Shown here piece after piece: positions 1-10,372 of a stretch of DNA of 64,000 bases. This DNA comes from Corallium rubrum (Eukaryota > Cnidaria > Anthozoa > Scleralcyonacea > Coralliidae), in contig OZ035997.1 of the NCBI GenBank assembly GCA_964035015.1, positions 16,377,967 to 16,441,966 of the forward strand, given 5' to 3'. Under the pieces are notes generated by a model. That model searched no databases, was not told the DNA's origin, and saw nothing but the letters and a program-made list of their open reading frames with translations. The position numbers were made by a program, and so were the translations under genes. Within the stretch, counting starts at the first letter, position 1. Each line of letters begins with the position of its first letter.

Positions 1-250
1 AAGCATTTTACTCATTAAATGTGACGTTTCAAACTGCAGGGAAACAACTGTCAGAAAGGTGTCTGAAATGACATAAATTATGTTTGTTTTATTTTTGTGC
101 TCAAAATCTCACTGAATTATGAAGGATAAATTTACAGTTGCAGTGTTTCAGTTTCACTTTCACGACGTTTTTATTGTTATGATGCGATGTGACGTCGAAG
201 GCTGTTCTTTTGTTTTGTAATAAACCAAAACACGCTGTGAAGAAGTTAAG

Positions 251-640
251 CCACGGTCAAACGAGGATGAGAGTTGATGAGAGTTGGCAAGCGAGAGTTT
301 CTCTGAGAGTTTTCTCAACTCTCATGCCCCGGTCAAACGAGGATGAGAGTTGATCATGAGAGACTGAGAGTTGACGAGAGTTGTGGGATTTACCGCGCGT
401 AGCAGGGAGACTAGGAACGAATTTCGAGGTAAACAAAGTACTAAACTCTCATCAACTCTCATATGCCAACTCTCATGATCGGTCAAACGAGCAAAAACTT
501 TCATCAACTCTCATTAAAATTTGAACCAGCTCAAAGTTGATGAAAGTTGATAAGAGTCGATGAGTTGGTGGTCAAACGCGACCGAGAGTTGCAACTCTCA
601 TCGACTCTCATCAACTCTCATCCTCGTTTGACTGGGCCTT
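251..640. mobile_element. foldback/MITE-like inverted repeat
   Basis: The left end (from 255, starting GGTCAAACGAGGATGAGAG) recurs in inverted form at the right end (to about 634, ending CTCATCCTCGTTTGAC). A second direct copy of the left motif begins near 331. The short words GAGAGTTG and CAACTCTC are iterated on both strands between the ends. No credible coding sequence lies inside. This is a non-autonomous foldback element or MITE. Class and target duplication are not resolved. Positions 1-250 hold nothing I recognise. Confidence 0.6.
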
Positions 641-708
641 TATTGGAAGGCACTCGGCGGTTACTTTGCATCGCGATTTTGGAGATTTTATGTGGTCTGA
701 AGCGTAAT

Positions 709-903
709 AAAAACTTAATCTTTATTTCTTACACGATAGTACGATAGACTTCTTATATACGGTAGTTTCACACGATAGTTCGAATAACGATTTGAATGCT
801 AACTGAATGCTAACTGAACAGATCTACATATTTGGGACTTTTATACACAATACACACAAGTCCCCCGAGAGTCAGTACACTAATTGGTTTTTCTTCGAAT
901 CAT
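709..903 (-). repeat. BEL-1 3' LTR
   Basis: This segment matches 5557-5665 plus 6344-6449 almost base for base, beginning AAAAACTTAATCTTTATTTC and ending TTCTTCGAATCATT. Copies diverge immediately outside both ends, which sets the borders. A 10-bp internal word (TGAATGCTAAC) is duplicated in this copy. Confidence 0.75.
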
Positions 904-1019
904 TCTCCCTTTCCTTGACTTAATAAAGTCAACACATTTACTATCAATATGAATAATAATTAAATATAAATAAAAATATAAAATATTGTCAGCACCATCT
1001 TTCCCACTTGTATTTTAAC

Positions 1020-2074
1020 TACACGCGTATGTCCATCTTTTCCTGGATGGATTTTTACAATTTTCCCTAACGGCCAATGTCCTGAGGGGAATCAGGCAAA
1101 ATTACCAAAACTCTATCACCCTCTATAACATCTCTGAAGGTGATGCCATTTTTTCCATGGAGTGAGAGTCGGAAGCCACTCTCGAAGCCAGCGATGCTAG
1201 AAATGGCGAACCAATTCCTGGACTCTTCTCCATCTTTTCTTTGGATTGTAGTCGGTCTCATCAACGGTTTCTGGCGCAAACTTTCCTCCAACTCGACCGT
1301 GTAAGAAGTGGTTTGGTGTTACTGTAAAGGAGTACTGTCTTTAGGATTGGCAGACTGATAGGTGAGAGGACGTGAGTTAATCAGAGCTTCTGCACCTGTG
1401 AAGGCAGTCATTAGCTCTTCGTCAGTGATATCTGCACATCCAAGTATAGCATGAATCGCTTTCTTTGCCGATTTAATCATTGTTTCATGTACTCCACCAA
1501 AATGTGGGGCGTACAGAGGGTTAAAGTGCCATGTAACTCCCTTATTTGCTGTCGATGCCATAATTTTATCTTTATCTAACTGCTCTGCTAATTGACGTAG
1601 CTCCTTTTCTGCTCCTACAAAATTGGTACCGTTATCGGAGATCATTTCTTTGGGTAGTCTTCGCCGATTAACCATCCGATAAAAAGCGTTAAGAAAGGAG
1701 TCCATATCCATGGAAAAAGCAATTTTAAGGTGAACAGCTCTGCACGATAGACAAGTAAACAGACAAAGATAACGTTTTAGTCGACGTTTTCTTCTGCCTT
1801 GAATTGTAATGAACGGACCCGCAAAGTCGACTGCGGTTTCGAAAACTGCCTGCATTGATTTCTTTAATCGGATATTTGGAAGAGGTGCCATGATCTGAGT
1901 CGCTGCTTTGGCGTTTCTTCGTTTGCATTCAGCACATTCTTTTTCCCAATCACGGATTTCTTCGCGTCCCGAGATGATCCAAAATCGTGAGGAAATGCTC
2001 GCCAGTGTATGGTTCGTACCACTGTTATGATTGCCCACTCGTGGTAATACTTCACCAGTAGTTTCGTAATCCAT
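1020..2074 (-). pseudogene. BEL-1 integrase and C-terminal domain
   Basis: The integrase of BEL-1 would insert the cDNA into the genome. Reading from 2074 downward there is a zinc-binding HHCC region with CAEC, then the rve core. The DDE residues are visible: D in VDFAGP, D in SDNGTNF and E in GGVHETMIK. The run is open to 1319. The conserved C-terminal segment (DUF5641-like, with DSPQDIGR followed by a KDGHTRV-type word in another frame) continues to about 1020 after a frame change near 1300. It is a pseudogene, because the 1291-1067 segment is out of frame with the core and the N-terminus overlaps the preceding RNase H frame. Confidence 0.82.
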
Positions 2075-3885
2075 TGCTTTCGTGGTAAGATAATTGGAAA
2101 TCGAACATCAAATGGCAGGAATTCGGCGTAACGAAGACGTCCGTCTGATCTTAGGAGTCCGTCTTCTTCCAATCTTGGACGCAGTCCGATTAATTTGCTG
2201 CTCTTGGACAATTCTTTTCCACGTTCGAGGGCTTGAATTCCCAGCGGAAAGGCGTTTCGTTGGGCTTGTGCAATTATTTCGTTTTCCACATCTCTGATTT
2301 CATCGGGAGTTAATTTGCCGCTTGTTCGACCATCCACGGTGCATTTGCAGTTATGTAAGAACCGCTTTACCCATGCCTGAATTCTGGTTATTCGTGTCCA
2401 GGAGGAAAATAGGGTTGGATCGAGGCGCCAGGATCTAGTACCATTAGTCTTAATGATGGTCATTGTTCTTTCTTGCATTACGTCTTGGTTGTCGATCTCT
2501 TTTTTGTTGATCTTCGCTTTCTCGACATTACGATCAATCTTTTTTCTTTCATCATCTGAACTACTTTGAAATCGATTGCTCTGCCAACCGGTCTCGTCGC
2601 CTTCCAAAAAACGGGGACCATGCCACCACTTCTCCATGGTAACTAACGTAGCTACCGCTTCCTCTCTTGTTAGTAGATCTGCAGGATTCTGTTCTGAGGG
2701 AACATGTTGCCATTTATTGGGATTAGTTGAGGTTTGAATTTCTCCTATACGGTTTGCTACAAATGACTGGTACTTTCGACTTGGACTGCGTATCCACCAC
2801 AGCACGTTCATGCTATCTGACCAATAAGTGATTTGATCCGGCTTGACTTTTAGCGCATTTGATGTTGAAATCGTTAATCTTACTCCCAATACCGCACTCA
2901 TTAACTCAAGACGAGGAATACTCATTGCTTTGAGTGGTGAGACTTTTGTCTTTGCAGCTACCAAACGACAAGAAGTTCTTCCACTACGATAAACGTGCTT
3001 GGCATACAAAACTGACCCATGCATTTCCTTTTCAGGAAATTTCGTTTTGTGGGCTGGAGGTTATTCTTAAGAAGCTGTCCGTTGAAAGTGAATACATCTT
3101 CATTCGATAACCACTGCAGTCCAAGAGTTTTCACACCTGGCAGATGATTCGATTTATCCAGTTGAACATTTGTTGCTCTTTTTTGGACTGGAATGTGTTC
3201 CAACACTTTCACAGAATTGGACAGCCATTTGTGCGGATACGTGTCGGTCTTTTGATACAGTTCATTTAATTGGTGATAAAGTTCAATGCCTTGAGCATCC
3301 GTCGGAACTGAATCCATACTATCATCCATGTAGCTAGGTTGATTCTTGAACGGTATCAGCTGCCACTGGATAGGTACTTTCGTGGGATTTGGCATGTTGC
3401 TGGACAACGAATTGAGCTTGGAATGGTGACGAATTTACCCCCAAAACCACGCGATTGAATTCATATTCATCTGGAATCTTGTCTTGATCTAATGAACGCC
3501 AAAGGAAGCGATGATATATTCTATCTTTCGGAGCGATTTCTATCCGTAGATACATCTCTGCGATGTCGCAAATAAGTGCAACTGGATGTTGACGAAAACG
3601 AACCAAGACGTTGAATAACTCTCGCTGTAGCTTTGGTCCTTGGTGGATTTCGTCATTCAAGGAGATTCCGTCACACTTGGCAGATGCATCAAACACGATA
3701 CGGATTTTGGTCGTTGGCTTATCTGGACGTAAAACTGGAAAATTCGTCGGTCGCATCTCAGAATCCTGAACCTTTCGGATATACCCCTTCTTGATGTATT
3801 GGTCGATAATATCTGAATAGGCTCCGGCTAACTCCGAGTTTTTCTTCAAACGTTTTTCGGTGTTTTGGAGGCGACGCAGTGCCAT
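1864..3885 (-). pseudogene. BEL-1 reverse transcriptase and RNase H
   Basis: Three overlapping frames together give the polymerase. 3885-3334 carries the RT fingers and palm (KIRIVFDASAK, ALICDIAEMYL, VVLGVNSSPFQAQF). 3407-2958 continues with YMDDS, the catalytic YxDD box. 3024-1864 carries the A17/RNase H part (VSPLKAMSIPRLEL, SDSMNVLWWI, NPADLLTRE) and runs into the integrase zinc region. Frame changes near 3370 and 3010 break the polyprotein. Family order and motifs are those of BEL/Pao pol. No function is expected. Confidence 0.85.
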
Positions 3886-3897
3886 TTCATCGTTGTT

Positions 3898-4992
3898 TTA
3901 TACCGCTGGTTCATCTTTCTTCCAAGGGGTAACCACTTGATATCGTCCGTTTTCATACTTGAGCGACTGTTTTACTTTCCCCAACGCATCACGGTCTTCT
4001 ATCTTTAATGGTCCTGTCTCGACTGAAGTAACGTTTTCTGTTTCCCAGAACTTACGAAGGACTGCGTCGATTTCTTTCAACTTGGAATTATGTTGGGCGT
4101 GGTAGGTCCGATTCAAATGTGTCTGCCGATCATGTTGGTGATCATCATGTGAAACCCCGATGCATGTCCATCCCAGTGGTGTTAGTCGAGCTATGGGTTC
4201 GCTTGGTTGACCTCGGACGTCCTTTACCGAATAGTGAAGATCTGCATAATCAAGACCGATAAGAACATGTACCACAGGACTAGGAGCGACACTTGGGAAG
4301 CCTATATCCTTAAGATGAACCCATTTAACAGCGTACTGATTCCAATCGATGACACGCATATCACCCGTTACTTTGTCGGTGGTAAATGCACTGATCGTGG
4401 CGTTTACTTTTCCATCTAAACTTTCCAATTCAACCTCTACAGGCATTGTCAGAAAAGTCTCCACTTGACCGTTCAAGACGTTAACGTTTGTTTTCTGGAA
4501 CAAGCCTTGAAGCCCAAGTTCGGCGGCTACGTCTGCGTTAATGGTACTTCTTTGGTACTGGCATCGTCCAACAGGGCATTTACTTTCATTCGACGACTCC
4601 CCTGCTTCAGTATGACCGGAACTGTTCGTATGGCTAAAAACTCTTGTTGTCCAGACATCTTTCGCTGTACTCGCGCGTGGTGTGAGATCTCTCAACCTCA
4701 GAGCTCTCCCCTTCCATGGGAGTAGTAGTTTGAGTTGCAATGGAAACTTTTTGAGAAATTCTTCTATAGCTATTCGAGCTTTCAATACCTTTACGTTGGC
4801 CATCACCATTGCTCCCAATTCCGGGCTCCGATTTCCATGTAACAATCTGTTGTGAGTCTTTCTACAACCGTCTAATCCACAAATTCTGCTTCTTGTACAT
4901 TTTCCGCCGGTATGACCATTGCATAAACAACGATAACATAGACTGGATTGTTTGGCAAAATCCCATCTTTCTGAAACACTCATTTGCTTCAA
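3898..4992 (-). pseudogene. BEL-1 gag C-terminus (zinc knuckle) and aspartic protease
   Basis: The reading frame is open for 364 codons. Near its start it has an RWDFAKQSSLCYRC segment and a CCHC-like cluster (CYRCLCNGHTGGKC, then CGLDGC and a downstream H), the nucleic-acid binding part of gag. The remainder matches the DUF1758/A16-type retropepsin of BEL elements: VLNGQVETFL, HLKDIGFP, HVLIGLDYADLH and PLGWTCIG. The expected active-site D(T/S)G region around residues 135-150 looks disturbed, so activity is doubtful. The frame ends in a stop at 3898, just before the RT frame. Confidence 0.8.
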
Positions 4993-5545
4993 TTTGTTAC
5001 AGTTCCAGATCCTGTGTTGGTTGCTACATAGGCTGCATGTTGATACATTGCTACTTCTGTTGAAATAGGTTCGTGTAGTATCCTTAAACTTTGACTTTCT
5101 TTCGTTCCATTGGCTTAATCCTTGGACCGCTTCCGCTGCTATTGTTTGGAATTAAGATTCTTGAACAACCCACTCGCGAAGAGACACACGCATTCGTCTT
5201 TCTTCTTCTCGAATATCCAGCGATGGTATTGTGTAAGCATCTGCTCCGTCAGCTTCTTCTGTAACTTCAAGTATAAGGATCCATTCCTTAATTCCTCGGG
5301 TCTATACCGGCTTCCTCTAGGTTAATGACAGCAACATCCAACATGTCGACAAATTTCTCCAGGTCCTTCGAATTTCCCTGGCGTATGGTTTTAAAGTTTT
5401 CAAGCTCTTCTAAATAAATGGCAACTTGTCGTCGGGCGCCACCATATTTTCTATCCTGTCTCCGTCCAAATATTGAGCGCAGTCTCGTGAATTACAGCTC
5501 GATGTATCGTCCAGTCGATTCATTATCCAAATATGCTTGGGCTCG
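4993..5545 (-). pseudogene. BEL-1 gag remnant
   Basis: On the minus strand near 5445-5300 a broken reading frame gives RRQVAIYLEELENFKT followed by DLEKFVDMLDVAVINLEEAG. This resembles the DUF1759 gag region that precedes the zinc knuckle in BEL elements. Most of the N-terminal gag expected in a full element is absent between here and the LTR, so this copy carries a 5' deletion. Confidence 0.5.
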
Positions 5546-5665
5546 ATAAAAACTATAAAAAACTTAATCTTTATTTCTTACACGATAGTACGATAGACTT
5601 CTTAAATGCGATAGTTTCACACGATAGATTTCTTATACGATAGTCGAATAACGATTTGAACGCTA

Positions 5666-6225
5666 ATGCACCGATCAAATCGAAGGTGTAACATCCCCCC
5701 CCCCGGGCAAGGGTCGGGCATTTGCCGTTGTTCTTGTTCCCAAGAGGAGGGCATTTGGTGTAAGCAAAACTCATTGTGGTGGGGCATTTGATTCACCCAA
5801 TGGTAGGGGAGGGGGATTTGACCGGTCAGCTGTTTACCAACTGTTTACCAAGTGCAAACTATTTTGTGGACCTAGCATGAAGTACCTATTTCCTCGCATT
5901 CGCTTGCCGCTGGGAAAAAGAACCGCAGGCTCTGGTTACGATTCAAAACGTACTGTCAACGTTGAAAACACGCTTTTAGTGAGTTTTGGCAATGGCGAAA
6001 AAGATGGAAATACGTGATTTTAAAAGCAAGGATGTGAGTTTTGTTAAGGATTGGTTATACGAGGAATGGGGCATTTGACCGCTAGTTGGACTTGAAACGT
6101 AGGGCATTTGAACAACGTTTTTAGCAGAGGGTGGGGAATTTGATCATCAAAACGTCCTAAAAGTCAAATGCCCGGGTATGTGCCCGGGGGGGGGGATGTT
6201 ACACCTTCGATTTGATCGGTGCATT
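5666..6225. mobile_element. nested inverted-repeat element with GGGCATTTG motifs
   Basis: Terminal inverted repeats of about 35 bp, beginning TGCACCGATCAAATCGAAGG and ending in a C/G homopolymer, bracket about 490 bp. The flanks are consistent with a 3-bp TAA duplication in the LTR, as for Harbinger-like elements. Inside, the word GGGCATTTG occurs at least five times and its complement once. A 28-codon frame with a good ATG context (ATGGCGAAAAAG) runs 5992-6078. No transposase is present. Confidence 0.65.
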
Positions 6226-6230
6226 AAACT

Positions 6231-6343
6231 GAGACCCCGTTTACACTAGAGCAAAAGTATCCGGATTCACATTGTTTTTCATCCTCATGGGAATAAAAAA
6301 CAATGTGAATCCGGATACTTTTGCTGTAGTGTAAACGGGGTCT
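6231..6343. mobile_element. short hairpin MITE
   Basis: Arms of about 48 bp (left GACCCCGTTTACACTAGAGC, right ending GTAGTGTAAACGGGGTC) are separated by roughly 15 bp. It sits directly beside the previous insertion inside the BEL-1 LTR. It has no coding capacity. Confidence 0.65.
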
Positions 6344-6832
6344 TACGGGGTCTGAATGCTAACTGAACAGATCTACATATTTGGGACCTTTACAATACAC
6401 ACAAGTCCCGCGAGAGTCAGTATACTAATTGGTTTTTCTTCGAATCATTATGTTTGTTTTGGATCGCATATTTCAAAAAGTCCATAGCGATTTGCGATTC
6501 GCGATATGTTAATTCGAACCCTGGAACACATTGATCGAGAATTTTCGTATAAAGTTTGATCGAGTACAACACATTTTCAGAGCATTGCACTAGAATCGCA
6601 AGGTCGTGGGTTCAATTCCTGCCGGAAGGCCTGTGTAGTTGCATTTTTTGCAACTGGTACCGGTTTGGTCTTAGAATGTATATATTCTACACTCGAATTT
6701 TCCTTCACCAAAAATCCTTAGAACATGCTATGTAATCGAGTGAAATGCCCAATATTACTTTTAATAAACCCAGTTCTCTCCTGGCATTACCACCTTAATG
6801 TATACAGAACTCGCAATCAAGCTCTCGGCAAC

Positions 6833-6906
6833 GGCCTCCGTGGCTCAGTGGTCAGAGCATTGCACTAGAATCGCAAGGTCGTGGGTTCAATTCCTGCCGG
6901 AAGGCC
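6833..6906 (+). ncRNA. tRNA-like head of SINE unit 2
   Basis: This 74-bp head has a Pol III A box (TGGCTCAGTGG, 6841-6851) and B box (GGTTCAATTCC, 6884-6894) at tRNA-like spacing. Complementary ends (GGCCTCC and GGAAGGCC) could form an acceptor-like stem with mismatches. The anticodon loop would be CTAGAAT, but stem mismatches and the fused tail argue against a working tRNA. I read it as a tRNA-derived SINE promoter. The source tRNA is uncertain. Confidence 0.72.
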
Positions 6907-7162
6907 TGTGTAGTTGCATTTTTCGCAACTGGTACCGGTTTGGTCTTAAAATGTATATATTCTACACTCGAATTTTCCTTCACTAAAAAGCCTTAGAACA
7001 TGCTATGTAATCGAATGAAATGCCCAATATTACTTCTAATAAACCCAGTTCTCCCCTGGCATTACCACCTTAATGTATACAGAACTCGCGATCAAGCTCT
7101 CGGCAACGGCCTCCGATCCGTGGCTCAGTGGTCAGAGCATTGAAATGCCCAATATTACTTCT

Positions 7163-7445
7163 TAAATAATTATTGAGTCGGTTTTCTTTGTTCTTGCGAG
7201 GGTTGTATATAGCATACAACCCTGTGAATACTAATTAGAAAATAAATGAAGAAAAAAACTAGGAAAATCTTTGTCCAAGGTAGAAAAAATAGACAAAACT
7301 TTGTTGGAAAACCTCCTCAATAATCATTTAAGTCGGATAAAACCCTCGAACGTCGGGATTTATGCTATATAAAGCCCTAAGACGCTTCGCGTCCTCAGGT
7401 CTTTATATAGCATAAATCCCTCGTTCTCGGGCTTTATCCTATACT
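7163..7445. mobile_element. hairpin-bearing insertion inside SINE unit 3
   Basis: About 283 bp interrupts the SINE tail between ATTACTTCT and AATAAACCC. Its right part (7335-7439) is a hairpin whose arms contain GGGATTTATGCTATATAAAG and its complement, with GACGCTTCGCGTC at the tip. A smaller hairpin around TATATAGCATACAACCC lies at 7200-7224. No frame or target duplication is clear. Confidence 0.55.
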
Positions 7446-7515
7446 AATAAACCCAGTTCTCTCCTGGCATTACCACCTTAATGTATACAGAACTCGCGAT
7501 CAAGCTCTCGGCAAC

Positions 7516-7589
7516 GGCCTCCGTGGCTCAGTGGTCAGAGCATTGCACTAGAATCGCAAAGTCGTGGGTTCAAATCCTGCCGGAAGGCC
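7516..7589 (+). ncRNA. tRNA-like head of SINE unit 4
   Basis: This copy has the same head as at 6833, with A box TGGCTCAGTGG and B box GGTTCAAATCC. The rest of the unit extends to about 7735 and ends in AATAAACCTAG. Confidence 0.7.
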
Positions 7590-7740
7590 TGTGTAGTTGC
7601 ATTTTCGCAACTGGTCCCAGTTTGGTCTTAAAATGTATATATTCTACACTCGAATTTTCCTTCACCAAAAATCCTTAGAACATGCTATGTAATCGAGTGA
7701 AATGCCCAATATTACTTCTAATAAACCTAGGTCTACTATA

Positions 7741-8062
7741 GTCTATTGTAATCATTGTGAGCGTGTTTATCATTAAAGCACAAATTCACTTCGAACAACA
7801 CAACCAAAGGCCGTCAGTAGAGAAAAAACGCATTACTCCTGCACGCTCCTGTATGAAAATCAGCCATGATGAAATCAACAGCATTTAAGTGTGACGTCAC
7901 AAGTGCCATATCGCAACCCCCGAGAAAACAAAGCCGGAACCTAGACTCGTTCTACCATAGGTAGCCCGAGTAATTACCAATAATCAGTAAATGTGAAACT
8001 AACCTCATACCCAGGGTCTTACCTCCGCTCCCCCGCCCCCGTCCCCCGCTGCGGAAGACCCT
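7741..8062. other. no feature recognised
   Basis: About 320 bp between the SINE array and the BEL-2 LTR. I see no gene here. It includes a C-rich run (8026-8053). Confidence 0.5.
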
Positions 8063-8254
8063 TGTTCGGACGCGCTCGGACTAACTCGGATGTTGTTCGG
8101 TTATGATTCCCCAGATGAAAGTGTGCTTGGCTCGAAAGGACAAAATCAACACTGACTTGTTATTGTGTTCATGTTTATATTTAAAATAAAGGTTCTTAGA
8201 TACACATATCCGCCTATAGTATGGACTCTGGGAGTACGTGTACTTGGTAGGAAC
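8063..8254 (+). repeat. BEL-2 probable 5' LTR
   Basis: It starts TGTTCGGACGCGCTC, includes an AATAAA signal near 8185, and ends near GGTAGGAACA. The border is inferred from the matching TGTTAGGACGCGCTC after the polypurine tract at 12102 and from position upstream of gag. A full second copy is not present. Confidence 0.48.
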
Positions 8255-8300
8255 ATTAAACGGTCCTTCGTCACCGGATTAAACAGATATTTTGTCGAAG

Positions 8301-9779
8301 ATGACAGACAACACAGTGGCTGTGGAAGCCGCGGATATTGTTAATGTTGTCGACGAGATTGGTTTGCCCAACGTATTTTCACAGCAAATTGGCCAATCTA
8401 GTGATTGGGAAGCTACAAGTATCAGAAGTTCCGTTATTAAGAGACGAATCACAACAACTTTACGTAGGCCTAAGTTAGAGTCTTTATTGTTACAGTTTGG
8501 TGGAAAAACATTAATAAAAGGCTATGTAAACAACTTAGTAGAGTATTTGAAGGAAGCTGAAACTCTGAACGATCGACTCCTTGCTCTTGTGCAAGAAAGC
8601 GAACATGAAACTATACTCATTTGGTATGAGGAACAGTTAGAAAGGGTTGAGGATGCAAAATTAAAGGCTGATAGTCACCTTGACCAACGATTACATGAAG
8701 GTGCTTCAGTAGTGGGGTCTCACCATAGCAAAGTAATGTCAAGTTTATCTTCGAGCTCAATGTTTACATCTAGTGCGAAATCTAGCCCAAAGGCAGCAGA
8801 GACACGTGCTAAAGCTGCTAAAGCTGAAATAAAGGCGAGACAGCTGGTTGAAGAAGAAAGGAGAAGAAAGAAAGAGCTTGAAAAGCAACAAGAGCTTGAT
8901 GAGAATGTGGCTAAAGCTAGAGAAATTACTGAAAGAGCACGCCTCGAAGCCGAAGAGCGACGAAAGGTACAAGAAGCAGAAAATGAAGCAATCCGCCTTA
9001 AAGCAGAAGCTGAGCTGCTCGAGAATGCTGAGAATGATCCTGAGAGTTTACCGAATAGATTACTTGATTTTGAAGGTGAGCTTATACCACATGAGTCAAT
9101 CGATGGAGTGCAAGAACGAGAAACCTACAAAAGGCCAAAACGAAGTGACCCAGTTATAAATAAATCTGCTAATACCTCCAAATCTTGGATTGCCCAACTG
9201 TATGAAAGTTCTCCAAAAAAATGTGATGACAGTCCAGTTGTTTCTCCTAAATCCAATCGAGACAATCTTCCAAAGCTAAAGTTATCAACCTTTGATGGTG
9301 ATCCCTTTCATTGGTCAGACTGGTCATCCATGTTCAAGTCGATTGTACATGACTCCAACATTTCCTCAAATGCAAAGATGCAACACCTCCAGAATTCAGT
9401 TACAGGAAAGGCAAAGGCTGCAATTGTAGGATATGGTTATGGTGGTGAGTCATATGGTAAAGCACTGGAAGAGTTGGAGTCCAGATTTGGTAAACCTTCC
9501 CTCGTGATTAAAGCAACCTTTGGCAAGTTGAGGAGTTATGCCCGACTGCAAGATAGTGAACCAGAGGGTGTTCTAAATTTCTCTGACCTTGTGTCAACAG
9601 CAGTATGGACACTAACCAAATTAGGTTATACAAGTGATCTGGGTGCTGAAGCAAATCTATCTTTGGTTACACACAAACTTTCAAATGAATTGCTAATGAA
9701 GTGGACAGAGTATGTTAAACTGAACAAGCTACAGCACCCTACCTTAACTGTTGGTAGAGAAGAAGTTGGTAGAAGATAG
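8301..9779 (+). CDS. BEL-2 Gag (capsid-like, DUF1759)
   Basis: This is a structural protein that would package retrotransposon RNA. The first ATG in good position is 8301; an upstream in-frame TTG is not needed. Residues about 165-260 are a long, highly charged alpha-helical coiled coil rich in K, E and A (RARLEAEERRK, AEAELLENAE). Residues about 325-480 match the BEL gag domain DUF1759: LPKLKLSTFDGDPFHWSDW, LQNSVTGKAKAAI and ALEELESRFG. The frame is open for about 490 codons, then stops at 9777-9779 after GREEVGRR. Homologous reading continues in another frame, so a frameshift truncates the protein. Confidence 0.85.
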   Translation: MTDNTVAVEAADIVNVVDEIGLPNVFSQQIGQSSDWEATSIRSSVIKRRITTTLRRPKLESLLLQFGGKTLIKGYVNNLVEYLKEAETLNDRLLALVQESEHETILIWYEEQLERVEDAKLKADSHLDQRLHEGASVVGSHHSKVMSSLSSSSMFTSSAKSSPKAAETRAKAAKAEIKARQLVEEERRRKKELEKQQELDENVAKAREITERARLEAEERRKVQEAENEAIRLKAEAELLENAENDPESLPNRLLDFEGELIPHESIDGVQERETYKRPKRSDPVINKSANTSKSWIAQLYESSPKKCDDSPVVSPKSNRDNLPKLKLSTFDGDPFHWSDWSSMFKSIVHDSNISSNAKMQHLQNSVTGKAKAAIVGYGYGGESYGKALEELESRFGKPSLVIKATFGKLRSYARLQDSEPEGVLNFSDLVSTAVWTLTKLGYTSDLGAEANLSLVTHKLSNELLMKWTEYVKLNKLQHPTLTVGREEVGRR

Positions 9780-10330
9780 AGCAGAAGTTTATGATGAGTG
9801 CACTAAACCATCAAAAAGGGTTGGTGGATATGGCAAATTTAAATCCAAAAGGTGACATGGTCCTGATGCCAACCAAACCACACTATCGTGTCTCATGATG
9901 GATGGAAATCAGCATAGCCTTCATAACTGTCTGACGTTTTTGGGATTGAGTGTGGGGGATTGTGTGAAAGAAGTAAAAAAGCATCATCTATGATTTTGTT
10001 GCCTTGGAAAGCAACACTGGGCAAAGGACTGGCCTGCTCGAAAGCAATGTCAAACAAGTGGCTGCACAGGCTATCACTGCTGCACAGGAAGAAGAATAAA
10101 GACTCGGAGTCTAAGTCTCAACTGCCCTCCAACAGACCAAGGCCTGACCAAACAACAGAGGAAAATATTGGGGCAACATCTGAACACAGTGATACATCTC
10201 AAGTTCAGAAGAGCTTGTCTGTCCTACTGCAAATAATTCCCATTACTGTACATGGCCCAAATGGATGCCTGAACACACATGCAATGCTAGATAATGGTAG
10301 TATACATGTACTCTGGTTCTAGCCAGTGTT
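9780..10330 (+). pseudogene. BEL-2 gag C-terminus with degenerate zinc knuckle
   Basis: The homologous continuation is broken by stops and shifts. At about 9985-10080 a frame gives FCCLGKQHWAKDW and then a C/H-rich run ending in a YHCC-type word. This is a decayed version of the CCHC cluster found at the gag-protease boundary in BEL-1 and BEL-4. The next part (10240-10320) encodes TVHGPNGCLNTHAMLDNGS, the start of the protease with its LDNGS (D-x-G) active-site-like word, before a stop. Confidence 0.62.
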
Positions 10331-10372
10331 GCAAGCAAACTTGGGCTGGAAGGTTCTTGGGAAAGAATAATT

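Larger units (their letters stand above)
709..6449 (-). mobile_element. BEL-1: decayed BEL/Pao LTR retrotransposon
   Basis: The element reads on the minus strand. Near-repeat termini lie at 709-903 (3' LTR) and 5557-6449 (5' LTR, expanded by two nested insertions). Between them, in minus-strand order, are a gag remnant, a CCHC knuckle with DUF1758-type protease, reverse transcriptase, RNase H/A17 region, integrase and C-terminal domain. A purine-rich tract lies next to the 3' LTR near 904-925 (minus strand). The 5' part of gag is lost, and pol needs several frame changes, so this copy is dead. I infer BEL/Pao from the protease fold words, the YMDDS RT box and the integrase arrangement. Confidence 0.88.
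5557..6449 (-). repeat. BEL-1 5' LTR, split by two insertions
   Basis: 5557-5665 and 6344-6449 together reconstitute the LTR seen at 709-903. The intervening 5666-6343 is two separate inverted-repeat insertions listed below. A TGG-starting primer-binding-like site lies just inside the LTR on the minus strand near 5530. Confidence 0.72.
6558..7735 (+). repeat. tandem array of a 275-bp tRNA-derived SINE
   Basis: Units start at about 6558 (5' truncated, visible from 6578), 6833, 7108 and 7516. Each begins with a tRNA-like 74-bp head and continues with a tail containing a GTTGC/GCAAC hairpin, a GGTTTGGTCTTAAAATG stretch and AATAAACCC. The first two spacings are 275 bp. Unit 3 has lost most of its body and carries an insertion at 7163-7445. 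An inverted fragment of the same tail recurs at 63590-63769. Confidence 0.82.

Noticed and set aside
6833..6906. Functional tRNA gene
   Set aside because: Pol III boxes are present, but stem mismatches, the fused 200-bp tail and repeated copies show a SINE head.
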